Assembly: GCA_040905685.1 (NCBI GenBank)
Contig: JBBDRB010000077.1
Location: 1-64,000 of the forward strand
From: JBBDMU01 sp040905685
Lineage (GTDB): Bacteria > Bacteroidota > Rhodothermia > Balneolales > Natronogracilivirgulaceae
DNA length: 64,000 nt
Reading direction: 5' to 3'
The notes beneath the pieces are model-generated. The model was not told where the DNA came from, did not search any database, and worked only from the letters and a program-made list of their open reading frames with translations. Below are positions 33,999-41,936 of the stretch, piece after piece. Positions within the stretch are counted from its first letter, which is position 1. Each line of letters begins with the position of its first letter. Both the position numbers and the translations under genes were made by a program.

Positions 33999-34463
33999 AT
34001 GAGTGATTATACTGATTTATTGCTTGCCATAGGTGCGATGGTTATTTATTCCATGCTGCTGTTGAACACCAATGCGTCGCTGTTGCGCAGCGATACCATG
34101 CAGATGGAAACGGAACTGGAACCCAACGCCATTGCTCTTGCCCAGAGTGTGATAGATGAGGTGCGGGTTAAGCCCTTTCAGGACATAGACCTGGCCGGCC
34201 TGACGTTCGGTCAAACCCTGAGCGGGGCACGGATCCCGGCCGATGCCGACTATGCCCTCGGATTAAATCCGGAGATCTCCTGGGCCGATACGACGGCATA
34301 TGGTGACTATGAAACAACCATACAAATGTATTACGTCCAGAAAAATGACCCCGATACCCCTGTATCCCCGGGTCCGACGAATTACCAACGTTTCGATGTG
34401 GCCGTATCCAGTAAATATCTATCTAATGAAATTACACTGAATTACATTAAAAGCCGATATTAA
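33999..34463 (+). CDS. PilV-like pilin-related protein without prepilin leader
   Basis: A 154-residue protein with an N-terminal membrane helix (DLLLAIGAMVIYSMLLL, about 6-22) and a small outside domain. The segment EPNAIALAQSVIDEVRVKPF resembles PilV-type minor pilins. There is no basic leader, no processing Gly and no Glu at position five of a mature helix, so it does not look like a substrate for prepilin peptidase. About 105 AT-rich bases precede it, possibly an internal promoter. Assignment is by weak similarity and operon position. Confidence 0.6.
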   Translation: MSDYTDLLLAIGAMVIYSMLLLNTNASLLRSDTMQMETELEPNAIALAQSVIDEVRVKPFQDIDLAGLTFGQTLSGARIPADADYALGLNPEISWADTTAYGDYETTIQMYYVQKNDPDTPVSPGPTNYQRFDVAVSSKYLSNEITLNYIKSRY

Positions 34464-34473
34464 AAAGGGTCAA

Positions 34474-34971
34474 ATGGAAAATAATAAACCTAAGGTCTTC
34501 GACGAGAACCTGCACAGTCTGTTGGAAAAAACACCATTGCTGTTTCGAAGGTTTGAACCGGATGAGTTGCGTCATTTTTTGATGCTGGGCCATAAAGAAA
34601 CGTATCAGACAGATGACATCCTTGTTCAGGAATCGGAACAATCCAAAAATACGGCTTTCCTGATCATAGAAGGCCAGGTTTCCATCTGGAGTGAGGAAAT
34701 TCATCTTGCCGACCTGAGTGCGGGGGATTTTATCGGGGAAACCTTCCTTTTTGGTAACGGATCCAGAACGGCTACGGGGAAAGCGACCAGGCATACCATA
34801 GTGCTCCGTTTTGAGCGGGATGAAGTGCTTCATTTTTTCCGGACCATGCCCGAGCGGCTGTTCAAGGTTTTCATTATGAACATCATTGAAATCCAACAGG
34901 GTAAAATAGCGGTAATGAATACCAAAACGGTGCAATTAAAGCGTCGTTTGCTAAAAAACGAAGAGGAGTGA
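34474..34971 (+). CDS. Stand-alone cyclic-nucleotide-binding-domain protein
   Basis: A 165-residue protein with one CRP-type cNMP-binding beta-barrel (about 20-125) and no helix-turn-helix. The phosphate-binding cassette is recognisable: GDFIGETFLFGNGSRTATGKA, split as GDFIGETFLF and GNGSRTATG. It keeps the Glu and Arg that contact the cyclic phosphate and ribose. The last 35 residues are a charged helix (LKRRLLKNEEE). Placed 10 bases after the pilV-like gene and 4 bases before the pilW-like gene, it is embedded in the pilus operon and may be a regulatory subunit. Confidence 0.85.
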   Translation: MENNKPKVFDENLHSLLEKTPLLFRRFEPDELRHFLMLGHKETYQTDDILVQESEQSKNTAFLIIEGQVSIWSEEIHLADLSAGDFIGETFLFGNGSRTATGKATRHTIVLRFERDEVLHFFRTMPERLFKVFIMNIIEIQQGKIAVMNTKTVQLKRRLLKNEEE

Positions 34972-34975
34972 TATC

Positions 34976-35515
34976 ATGAATATCGGCATTGTAGCCAGTA
35001 CACTTGTAGGCGGTATGGTCTTGTTTGCAATCGTATCGCTGAATATCCGGGTTTCCCAGCATGCCGGAGAAAATACCCTGTATCATACGGCCAAAATAAA
35101 CACCGATATGCTCGCTGAGGTTATCACCTTTGACCTTAATCATGCAGGTTATGGTTATTCAGGCACCGACGCCCCGGTTATAACGGCCAATGATTCCACA
35201 TTTGCTTACAATACCTCTGATCAGGAAACGGACATCGAAAAGGTCATGTCCTGGTATTATGATTCGGGACAGCTCAGCCGCGTCGACGCAGGTGATGATG
35301 TGGTGATGAGTTCAAATATAATTGATTTCAGGTTCACCTACTATGACCTTAGCGGGATTATGATGTCAACGCCCGTGACAGGCTCCGACCTGGAGGATAT
35401 CAGGCAAATCAAGGTTTCCCTGATCAGCGAGAGTGTGGCCAAATACGGCAACAAAACGAAAGCGCCGAGTTCGGCCTGGGAAAGCACGTTTACCCCGCGA
35501 AACCTGAATAATTGA
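34976..35515 (+). CDS. PilW-like pilin-related protein without prepilin leader
   Basis: A 179-residue protein with an N-terminal helix (IGIVASTLVGGMVLFAIVSL) and a soluble domain. The segment INTDMLAEVITFDLNHAGYGYS matches the PilW pattern (first helix followed by D-x-x-x-AGYG), and IIDFRFTYYDLSG is also PilW-like. As in its neighbour, the leader motif is absent. A strong ribosome site (GAGGAG) at the end of the preceding gene suggests coupled translation. Confidence 0.65.
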   Translation: MNIGIVASTLVGGMVLFAIVSLNIRVSQHAGENTLYHTAKINTDMLAEVITFDLNHAGYGYSGTDAPVITANDSTFAYNTSDQETDIEKVMSWYYDSGQLSRVDAGDDVVMSSNIIDFRFTYYDLSGIMMSTPVTGSDLEDIRQIKVSLISESVAKYGNKTKAPSSAWESTFTPRNLNN

Positions 35516-35563
35516 TCAGCCGGTCACGGACGATTGCAAATATATAACATAACGGAGTAGCAC

Positions 35564-36595
35564 ATGGGACGAGCAGCCATATTTCTTTGCGGTGGATTTG
35601 CCATTATTTTAGGCATCATCCAGTTTAATATCCTGAACAGCCAGGTGAGCCAGTCAAAGCTCAATGTGGAGTATGTAAACCAGTCCCAGGCCCGGAACAT
35701 GGCCATGAGCGGCATGGAATTTGGAATACGGGAAATCATGCATGAAGAAGGCTTCGAATGGCGGCCCGATCCTCAGCCTATGAAAGTTACTTTCAATGGC
35801 ACCGGCATAGACGTATACATCGACGATCACTCGACCCATCCGGCCGAACTGGAGACGGACCAGATCCGCGTGCGGGCCGAATCGGAGATGTTTGAACGCA
35901 CCAGCCGGGCCGAGGCCATATTGGTAAGAGAAAGCATTTTTCCCCCTATTCCCGGGGCCATGGGCTTTTATGGAGAGGACTCCCAGCTTAACATTGGCGG
36001 TAATGCCAAAGTATACGGCGAAGATGTGGATCCGCCGGGTGGAGCCCCCGGTGACGGGGAGAATAAACCAGGCATCGCTTCGGTGATAGGCGAGGATGAG
36101 CTCATCAACTCTACAGGCAACGCTAACGAGATTGACGGGGAACCGCCCTTTAAGGAAGAAGACCTGGATGCCGAAGAATTGCAGGAGAATATCGATAATT
36201 ATTTAGCTGAGGCGGAATCGTATACGGGGGAACTGGGGACGGCTGAAAACCCAAAGATCATCAAGCTTGATGAAACCGTGAAACTTAACGATGAAGGCGG
36301 GGCCGGAATACTGATCATTCCACCGGGCGTTACCCTTGAGCTGCGCGGAAGTTTTACCTTTGAGGGGCTGGTGATCGTTCAGGGGGCTTTGGATATCCGC
36401 GGAAATGTCACCATATACGGCTCCATGCTCTTCGGAGATAACTCCCTGCTGGAAATTGAGGATGCCGATCCCAGCCAGCCTGAACTCTCGGGTAACACCA
36501 CCATACAGTACAGCAGTTCGGCTCTGGCCAATGTGAATCAGAAGTTTGCGCACAAGTTTGACAAGCAGCCCGAGATTGTCAGTATTCGTGATTAA
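35564..36595 (+). CDS. PilX-like protein with C-terminal beta-solenoid-like domain
   Basis: A 343-residue protein. The N-terminal helix (AAIFLCGGFAIILGIIQFNI) runs into SQSKLNVEYVNQSQARNMAMSGMEFGIREI, split here as VNQSQARNMAMSGMEFGI, the PilX-type pattern of Ala-rich helix with AxxGxE. The middle is acidic and low-complexity. From about 235 to 310, short alternating strands with Gly turns (IIPPGVTLELRGSFTFEGL, VIVQGALDIRGNVTIYG) look like a beta-helix, similar to the C-terminal domain of large PilX-like proteins. It probably sits in the pilus tip or assembly scaffold; inference. Confidence 0.6.
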   Translation: MGRAAIFLCGGFAIILGIIQFNILNSQVSQSKLNVEYVNQSQARNMAMSGMEFGIREIMHEEGFEWRPDPQPMKVTFNGTGIDVYIDDHSTHPAELETDQIRVRAESEMFERTSRAEAILVRESIFPPIPGAMGFYGEDSQLNIGGNAKVYGEDVDPPGGAPGDGENKPGIASVIGEDELINSTGNANEIDGEPPFKEEDLDAEELQENIDNYLAEAESYTGELGTAENPKIIKLDETVKLNDEGGAGILIIPPGVTLELRGSFTFEGLVIVQGALDIRGNVTIYGSMLFGDNSLLEIEDADPSQPELSGNTTIQYSSSALANVNQKFAHKFDKQPEIVSIRD

Positions 36596-36714
36596 TCCGC
36601 AGTTTAAATTTGCAATTTATTAAGCTTTTTTAATTATCTTATACTATCTACTTTTCCGGTTTGAGACCGACCGGAGCATTATTTAATACAATGTGATCAC
36701 CTTTAGTTTCCAAC

Positions 36715-37941
36715 ATGATAACCGATACGCAAAACGAATTATCTGAGATAACGCTGCCTCTGATCGAGCAAATCCCCAAAACCGCCATCGGACTCGAACG
36801 GCACCTGGCTATAGGGGAGGTTATTGATGCCCAACCCGAAGAGGTACGGTTTCGATTGAAAGGCCTTCTGGATTCCTGGCTGGAAAATATGGATAAAAAC
36901 GAGGCTTCCGACATCGACCTCGGCGGACTCGGTTGTGACGGGAAGGTCTGGTACCGGATCCATGGTAACAAAAAACCCTGGGCGGCCATACCTAAAACGA
37001 CCCGGGACGATACCAATTTCCTCTGCCACAATATATTGATGCCCAGCCAGCGTGAGTTCCTGGTCGAGAACCGCAACCTTGATTTTTCATATCTCATCGA
37101 AAATGGGGATACGGCCAAACGGTTCCGGGCTGATATGTACCTGGATATGGAGCACCTGGCGCTTAACATGAGAAAGATCGAAACGGATGTGCGCCCGTTT
37201 AAACAGCTGAACTTCCACCCGGAAGTGGCTAAAGCCCTCAGCCTGAAATTCCTTAAATTCGGGCTCACCCTGGTGACCGGAATAACCGGTTCGGGTAAAT
37301 CATCGACCCTGGATACCATCATCGATGCCAATAACCGTTCAGTTGAGTCGCATATTGTCATTATTTCCTCTCCTGTCGAACTGGTGCACAAGCCTCAGAA
37401 ATCCATTGTCCGCCACCGTGAAGTGGGCCGTGACGTGATGTCGTTCCGGGAAGGGGCCGTTCAGGCGCTGCGACAGGATCCGGATATCATCGTGATCGGC
37501 GAGTTGCGTGATGCCGATACGATCATGACGGCTCTGGAAGTTACCGATTCCGGACACAAAACCTTCTCCACCCTGCATACGGCTTCAGCCACCGAAAGTA
37601 TTGATCGAATTATTGGCGAGGTTCCAACCAATGAACAGGAACGGGTACTGAACCGGCTGGCCGATGTGTTAACCTGCGTAATAAGCCAGAAGCTGGTTCC
37701 GACCCTGGATGGAAAAAGGGCCTTAGCCAAGGAAGTGCTGATTACCACCTCATCGGTAAAGGCTGCTATCCGCAACAACAATACCGGCGAGATTTATCAA
37801 ATGCTCATGGAGGGGAGCGCATACGGTATGCATACTCTGGAGCAGGACCTCAAGCGTCTTTACGAAGAAGGAAAAATCTCCATGGACGAGGCCTTAAACC
37901 AGGCCAACAACAAGAAACGCCTTAAAGAAATCATTTCGTAA
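36715..37941 (+). CDS. PilT-like ATPase with altered Asp box
   Basis: A 408-residue ATPase of the PilT/PilU retraction group. Walker A GITGSGKSSTLDTI, Walker B DPDIIVIGELRDADTIMTALEV, His box HKTFSTLHTASATESIDRII, and the C-terminal AIRN motif followed by GMHTLEQDLKRLYEEGKIS are kept, and there is no tetracysteine site. The Asp box reads IISSPVELVH, where PilT proteins normally have I-E-D-P-[IV]-E, so the first two acidic residues are lost. The N-terminal domain is longer than in PilT. It may retract the pilus or act as an accessory ATPase. Confidence 0.82.
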   Translation: MITDTQNELSEITLPLIEQIPKTAIGLERHLAIGEVIDAQPEEVRFRLKGLLDSWLENMDKNEASDIDLGGLGCDGKVWYRIHGNKKPWAAIPKTTRDDTNFLCHNILMPSQREFLVENRNLDFSYLIENGDTAKRFRADMYLDMEHLALNMRKIETDVRPFKQLNFHPEVAKALSLKFLKFGLTLVTGITGSGKSSTLDTIIDANNRSVESHIVIISSPVELVHKPQKSIVRHREVGRDVMSFREGAVQALRQDPDIIVIGELRDADTIMTALEVTDSGHKTFSTLHTASATESIDRIIGEVPTNEQERVLNRLADVLTCVISQKLVPTLDGKRALAKEVLITTSSVKAAIRNNNTGEIYQMLMEGSAYGMHTLEQDLKRLYEEGKISMDEALNQANNKKRLKEIIS

Positions 37942-37964
37942 ATCCTGATTTTAACCTTTACAGT

Positions 37965-39701
37965 TTGTCTAAAACAGAATTCATAGGTATTGCCTTATCC
38001 GGTGACGATTTAAAAATCGCGCGAGTCCGGTTAAATAAAAAACGTCTTGAGCTGATATCGACGGAGACGGTAACCTTGGTTACCCCGCTGAGGTATACGG
38101 CCAAAACCAGGGAGGTGGCTGTCCCGGAGGAGGAAGATCCCGAAGACATGGGTTCCATCTTCGGCATCGACGATGACGAGGATGGCGACGGCGGGGAAAT
38201 CAATCTGGAAGACGAGATGGGCGGGGACGACGGATTTGATATGACCGACGAGAGTACGGAAGATCCCGGCGGAGGGAACAACGAGATCCTGCTGGAGACC
38301 GTACTTTCAGGTATTGATCCGAAACAGTTGAATGTCGGGTTAAATATCCCTTACGGCAATACCATTTTCCAGTTTCTTCAGGATAATGACTATACAACCC
38401 TGAAGGCCAAAGAACGGAAGGCGATCATTGAGGAAAAGCTGAATAGCATTTACGATAAGCCTATTTCAGAGGATAATTACATCTATCAGATCCGCAATGA
38501 CAAGTCATTGCTGCTTGCCTCCTTTGAAAATGAAATACCTCTGCTGAATCTGCTTGACCAGACCGCGACCTATTATAAAGGGAAGATCATCATTCGTGAC
38601 ATTCAGGCCGATGAGGCGGTTTTGACCGGATTAATACGAGCCAATTATACCCTCAGTGAAAATGAATATACCGGCATTGTCCACATCGGGCAAAACTCAA
38701 GCCGGATCATGTTTCTCAAAGGGGACCTGATCCATATGGTGCTTCCGGTCATCAATCAGGGCAGCAGTTCATCACGATTGTTAAACACCCTGTTTAGTAA
38801 GATCCTTTTTGAGATTGATAAGGGAGAACTGCCGAATGTCGATCGCCTGATCATCACCGACCATGGTGGATTGGGCAATAAAGCACGGGATTTCTTCCGA
38901 AAGCAGCTAACCGATGTGGACATTGAAAATTTGCAGTTCCACCCGGATAAGTTGCTGTATTCAGGAAGTGAGCATGACGATGTGATCGCAGCCGGAGAGG
39001 ATGCCCTGCCGGATCTCGCTTCCTATACCACGGCGATCGGACTGGCCTGGGCAAGCAGTAAGCTGGATGCAGGCGATTTTCCCCAGTTATCTTTTCTGCC
39101 CGGCTATATCGTCGACCGCCAGCGTATGTTCAAGCTGGAATGGCATGGTGCGATCCTGCTTTTGCTGATTGCCGGCGTTCCCTTCATCACGAACAACTAC
39201 TATCAGGCGAATGTGCAAAAAATACAGGCTTTGGAGAACGACATCACTTTGCTGGATAGCCGCATTCATGAAAGCAGGCCGATTGCCAATATAACCGAAC
39301 AGCTCGCCGCTGAAATGACTACCCTGAACGAACAGCTCGACCTTTATAATACCCTCAGCGAAGACTCGTATAAGTGGTCTTCCACCCTCGATATCCTGAA
39401 TGAGGGGCTAAACGGGGTCAGCAATACCTGGGTAACCCAGATACGTTCGGCCAACGAAGGAATGATCATTGAGGGATACAGCCTGTTTCGAAATCGTATT
39501 CCTTTGCTTGCCAATGTGTTCAGGCGGGCAACGGTCCAAAGTGTGACGGAAGGCGAGATGCGGAGTACGACCATTTACCGGTACATTATTCTGGTTGACC
39601 AGATCGCAGAACCCGAGTTGTTTACACCCGGGGAAGCCGCACCGCCGGCGAATATTACCGATATGATAAATATCGATCCTATAATTGGAAATGATCCATG
39701 A
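37965..39701 (+). CDS. PilM-PilN fusion protein
   Basis: A 578-residue fusion. Residues about 1-380 are an actin-like PilM domain (FIGIALSGDDLKIARV at the start, VLTGLIRANYTLSENEYTGIVHIG and SSRIMFLKGDLIHMVLPV in the second half), interrupted at about 52-105 by a very acidic insert (DDDEDGDGGEINLEDEMGG). A membrane helix follows at about 393-410 (GAILLLLIAGVPFITNNYY), then a coiled coil and a PilN-like ferredoxin-fold domain. Fusing them would fix 1:1 stoichiometry of the normally separate pair. Start is TTG; its stop overlaps the next ATG. Confidence 0.85.
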   Translation: MSKTEFIGIALSGDDLKIARVRLNKKRLELISTETVTLVTPLRYTAKTREVAVPEEEDPEDMGSIFGIDDDEDGDGGEINLEDEMGGDDGFDMTDESTEDPGGGNNEILLETVLSGIDPKQLNVGLNIPYGNTIFQFLQDNDYTTLKAKERKAIIEEKLNSIYDKPISEDNYIYQIRNDKSLLLASFENEIPLLNLLDQTATYYKGKIIIRDIQADEAVLTGLIRANYTLSENEYTGIVHIGQNSSRIMFLKGDLIHMVLPVINQGSSSSRLLNTLFSKILFEIDKGELPNVDRLIITDHGGLGNKARDFFRKQLTDVDIENLQFHPDKLLYSGSEHDDVIAAGEDALPDLASYTTAIGLAWASSKLDAGDFPQLSFLPGYIVDRQRMFKLEWHGAILLLLIAGVPFITNNYYQANVQKIQALENDITLLDSRIHESRPIANITEQLAAEMTTLNEQLDLYNTLSEDSYKWSSTLDILNEGLNGVSNTWVTQIRSANEGMIIEGYSLFRNRIPLLANVFRRATVQSVTEGEMRSTTIYRYIILVDQIAEPELFTPGEAAPPANITDMINIDPIIGNDP

Positions 39702-40555
39702 ATTACGCACTTCGAAATACCATTTATCTTGGGGTCACCCTCCTCCTGATGGTCGGGTCGGGCTGGGCGCTGATCAGGTTTACCCAAATTGAATACCTGG
39801 AAGAACTGGAAGAAACGCATGAGCAAAAACAGGGCGAGCTGGACGGGTATGAATCCTCAGCTGAGAATTATGAAGCTATGCTGCACGGGTTTATGGAAAC
39901 CACCTATAAGGTTGAAAATCATGATAAGGAACTAATGGCTGATCATAGGGTTCCCGTTGTGTATGATTATGTGCGTACGCTGAACCAGGGCGCCGCCCAT
40001 ACCGAGGTTAACTTTAGCTGGAGCGACTCGGTCATGCAGGATAACTACGGCTACAACCAATTTACCGTTAACGGCAGCGGCTCGTATCGGAATCTGTATA
40101 ACTTTGTGCAGCGGCTGGAAAGGAGCAAGCCCCTGTTTAAGATAGCTTCCCTGCAAATACAAACGCTGGGAGAACTTGAGACGCTGAATGACGTGCGTTT
40201 TGATATCGCTGTCCAATCCTATTACAACAGGGTCCCCGACGGTTATGAACCGTCTGTACTCATTCAGCGAACGAGCGGTGGTATATCCCATAATCCATTT
40301 TTCCCTCTAATACACAGCGTGCCGCCTAATGAAGATAACCTGATCGATATTGACGACAGCCGGCTGATCGCCCTTTCCAGAAGGGATGCTTACCTTATCG
40401 ACCAGCAGGGGGCCCTGCAAACCCTCAGGGCCAATGATGAGGTCTATCTGGGACGCGTTCAGAGCATTAACTTCGACGATAGCAGCATAACCTTTTTATT
40501 GAACCGCGGCGGACTATCCGACCGGGTAACCCTGAACATTCAAACTCAGTTGTAG
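39698..40555 (+). CDS. PilO-PilP fusion protein
   Basis: A 285-residue protein. A PilO-like part has a membrane helix (about 8-27), a coiled coil (EYLEELEETHEQKQGELDGY) and a soluble domain with FTVNGSGSYRNLYNFVQRLE and LFKIASLQIQTL. After a linker the last 90 residues (about 196-285, NPFFPLIHSVPP then LIALSRRDAYLIDQQG and VYLGRVQSINFDD) resemble the beta domain of PilP, which docks on the secretin. The ATGA overlap with pilMN indicates tight coupling. The lipid anchor of PilP is not needed in this arrangement. Confidence 0.78.
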   Translation: MNYALRNTIYLGVTLLLMVGSGWALIRFTQIEYLEELEETHEQKQGELDGYESSAENYEAMLHGFMETTYKVENHDKELMADHRVPVVYDYVRTLNQGAAHTEVNFSWSDSVMQDNYGYNQFTVNGSGSYRNLYNFVQRLERSKPLFKIASLQIQTLGELETLNDVRFDIAVQSYYNRVPDGYEPSVLIQRTSGGISHNPFFPLIHSVPPNEDNLIDIDDSRLIALSRRDAYLIDQQGALQTLRANDEVYLGRVQSINFDDSSITFLLNRGGLSDRVTLNIQTQL

Positions 40556-40585
40556 CCAGACTCAAACAACGTTGACCCTCCTATT

Positions 40586-41785
40586 ATGCTAAAACCCCTA
40601 TTGCTCCTTTCCTTTCTGTGTACATTAACCGTTTCGTCCATTGCCGGCCAAAACCGTTTTCCGGTACGTGAACACGTTGATCCCGGCGAACTGGTATCGA
40701 TGAACCGTGAAACATCGTTCAACCAGGCTATCCAGATCCTGAACGATATGGCCATGGACTTTGAAGGCAAGTTCATTACCAACAAAAGCAGCATGTCCGG
40801 AAGCATAGGCCTGAGGCTGCCAAATATGCCCTGGCACCAGGCCCTCGAGTATATAGCCTCTTATAATAATCTGGTTATACGGGAAATGCCGGACCGGTAC
40901 GAGATCCTTGATTATGCCGAGACCGCCGAGCCTGATCAGGCCCGGGAGGCCGAGCTTGTGCAGGAGGAAACGGGCTTTAACTTTGAAAGCCGGGAAGTTG
41001 AAATATCGGCCATATTTTTTGAAGGGAACAAGCGCATGCTCCGCGAGATCGGTATTGACTGGTCCAGCATCAGAGACGGAATGGTAAGCGTTGCAAATAT
41101 TTCGGCAGCCAACGTGTCTCAGGAAGTTTTTTCAGTGGAAGCCAATATCTCCGAACTGGCCGGTATTGAACGATACGACATCAATGCACTTTTCGGGGCT
41201 TTTGAAGCCAATAACCAGGGGGAGGTATTGGCCTCGCCCACTATAAAAGTACTTGACGGACAGGAAGGACGCGTTCAGGTTGGCCAGGATTTTTCAATTA
41301 AACAGAGGGATTTTGCCGGTAATGTAACGGATCAGTTTTTCAGCACCGGTACCATACTCGAGGTTATCCCCCGGGTTGTCAGCCTGGGCGATTCGACATT
41401 TATTTTTATGGAAATTGAAGCCGAAAGAAGCACCGCTCAACCCGATGCCGTAAGCACGGTCGTCAATAAGCAGGAAGCCGGGACCCAGATTTTGCTGTTA
41501 AGTGGTGAATCAACGGTTATTGCCGGTTTATACGAAACGGAAGAAAATATCATCAGGCGGGGCATCCCCCTGTTAAAAGATCTGCCGTCCTGGTTTTTTG
41601 GCCTGAAATACCTTTTCGGATATAATTCATCCGAATATTCCATTAACGAACTGGTCATCGTGCTTCAGGCGGAACTGGCGCCCTCCCTGAGCGAGAGACT
41701 CAACCTTCCCTATAAAACCATGCCTCAGCAAATTGAAGATGTACGCCGTGGTTTTCAGGAAGAAATCGACGAACACGAGAATTAG
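40586..41785 (+). CDS. Short secretin (PilQ/GspD family)
   Basis: Outer-membrane secretin for the pilus-like system, 399 residues, much shorter than usual PilQ. Signal peptide about 1-20 (LLLLSFLCTLTVSSIAG). One STN-like N-domain follows (about 30-105). The secretin domain has REVEISAIFFEGNKRMLREIG, ALFGAFEANNQGEVLASPTI, VLDGQEGRVQVGQDF, GTILEVIPRV, GIPLLKDLPSWFFGLKYLFG and ELVIVLQAELAP. There is no AMIN domain and no lipobox. Last gene of the operon. Confidence 0.9.
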   Translation: MLKPLLLLSFLCTLTVSSIAGQNRFPVREHVDPGELVSMNRETSFNQAIQILNDMAMDFEGKFITNKSSMSGSIGLRLPNMPWHQALEYIASYNNLVIREMPDRYEILDYAETAEPDQAREAELVQEETGFNFESREVEISAIFFEGNKRMLREIGIDWSSIRDGMVSVANISAANVSQEVFSVEANISELAGIERYDINALFGAFEANNQGEVLASPTIKVLDGQEGRVQVGQDFSIKQRDFAGNVTDQFFSTGTILEVIPRVVSLGDSTFIFMEIEAERSTAQPDAVSTVVNKQEAGTQILLLSGESTVIAGLYETEENIIRRGIPLLKDLPSWFFGLKYLFGYNSSEYSINELVIVLQAELAPSLSERLNLPYKTMPQQIEDVRRGFQEEIDEHEN

Positions 41786-41936
41786 TTCTTAAGGAAATTA
41801 CGCGCTCCCCTTATTATATTTAGGTTAAACTTGATTTAATGCGCTTTAATGCTAAATTAGTTATGTTTTTGAATGGTATTCATTTCCGATAAGCAGTTTG
41901 TGAATTATACTTTAGCCTATATCCATCTAAAATTCG

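Noticed and set aside
36648..37391. 247-codon minus-strand frame opposite the PilT-like gene
   Set aside because: Shadow of the ATPase gene; Ser/Arg-rich with no family match.
30718..41785. Reading the operon as a type II secretion system or Tad pilus
   Set aside because: PilM/N/O/P-like domains and a PilT-like ATPase favour the type IV pilus family; no GspC, GspL, GspM, TadZ or Flp pilin is visible.
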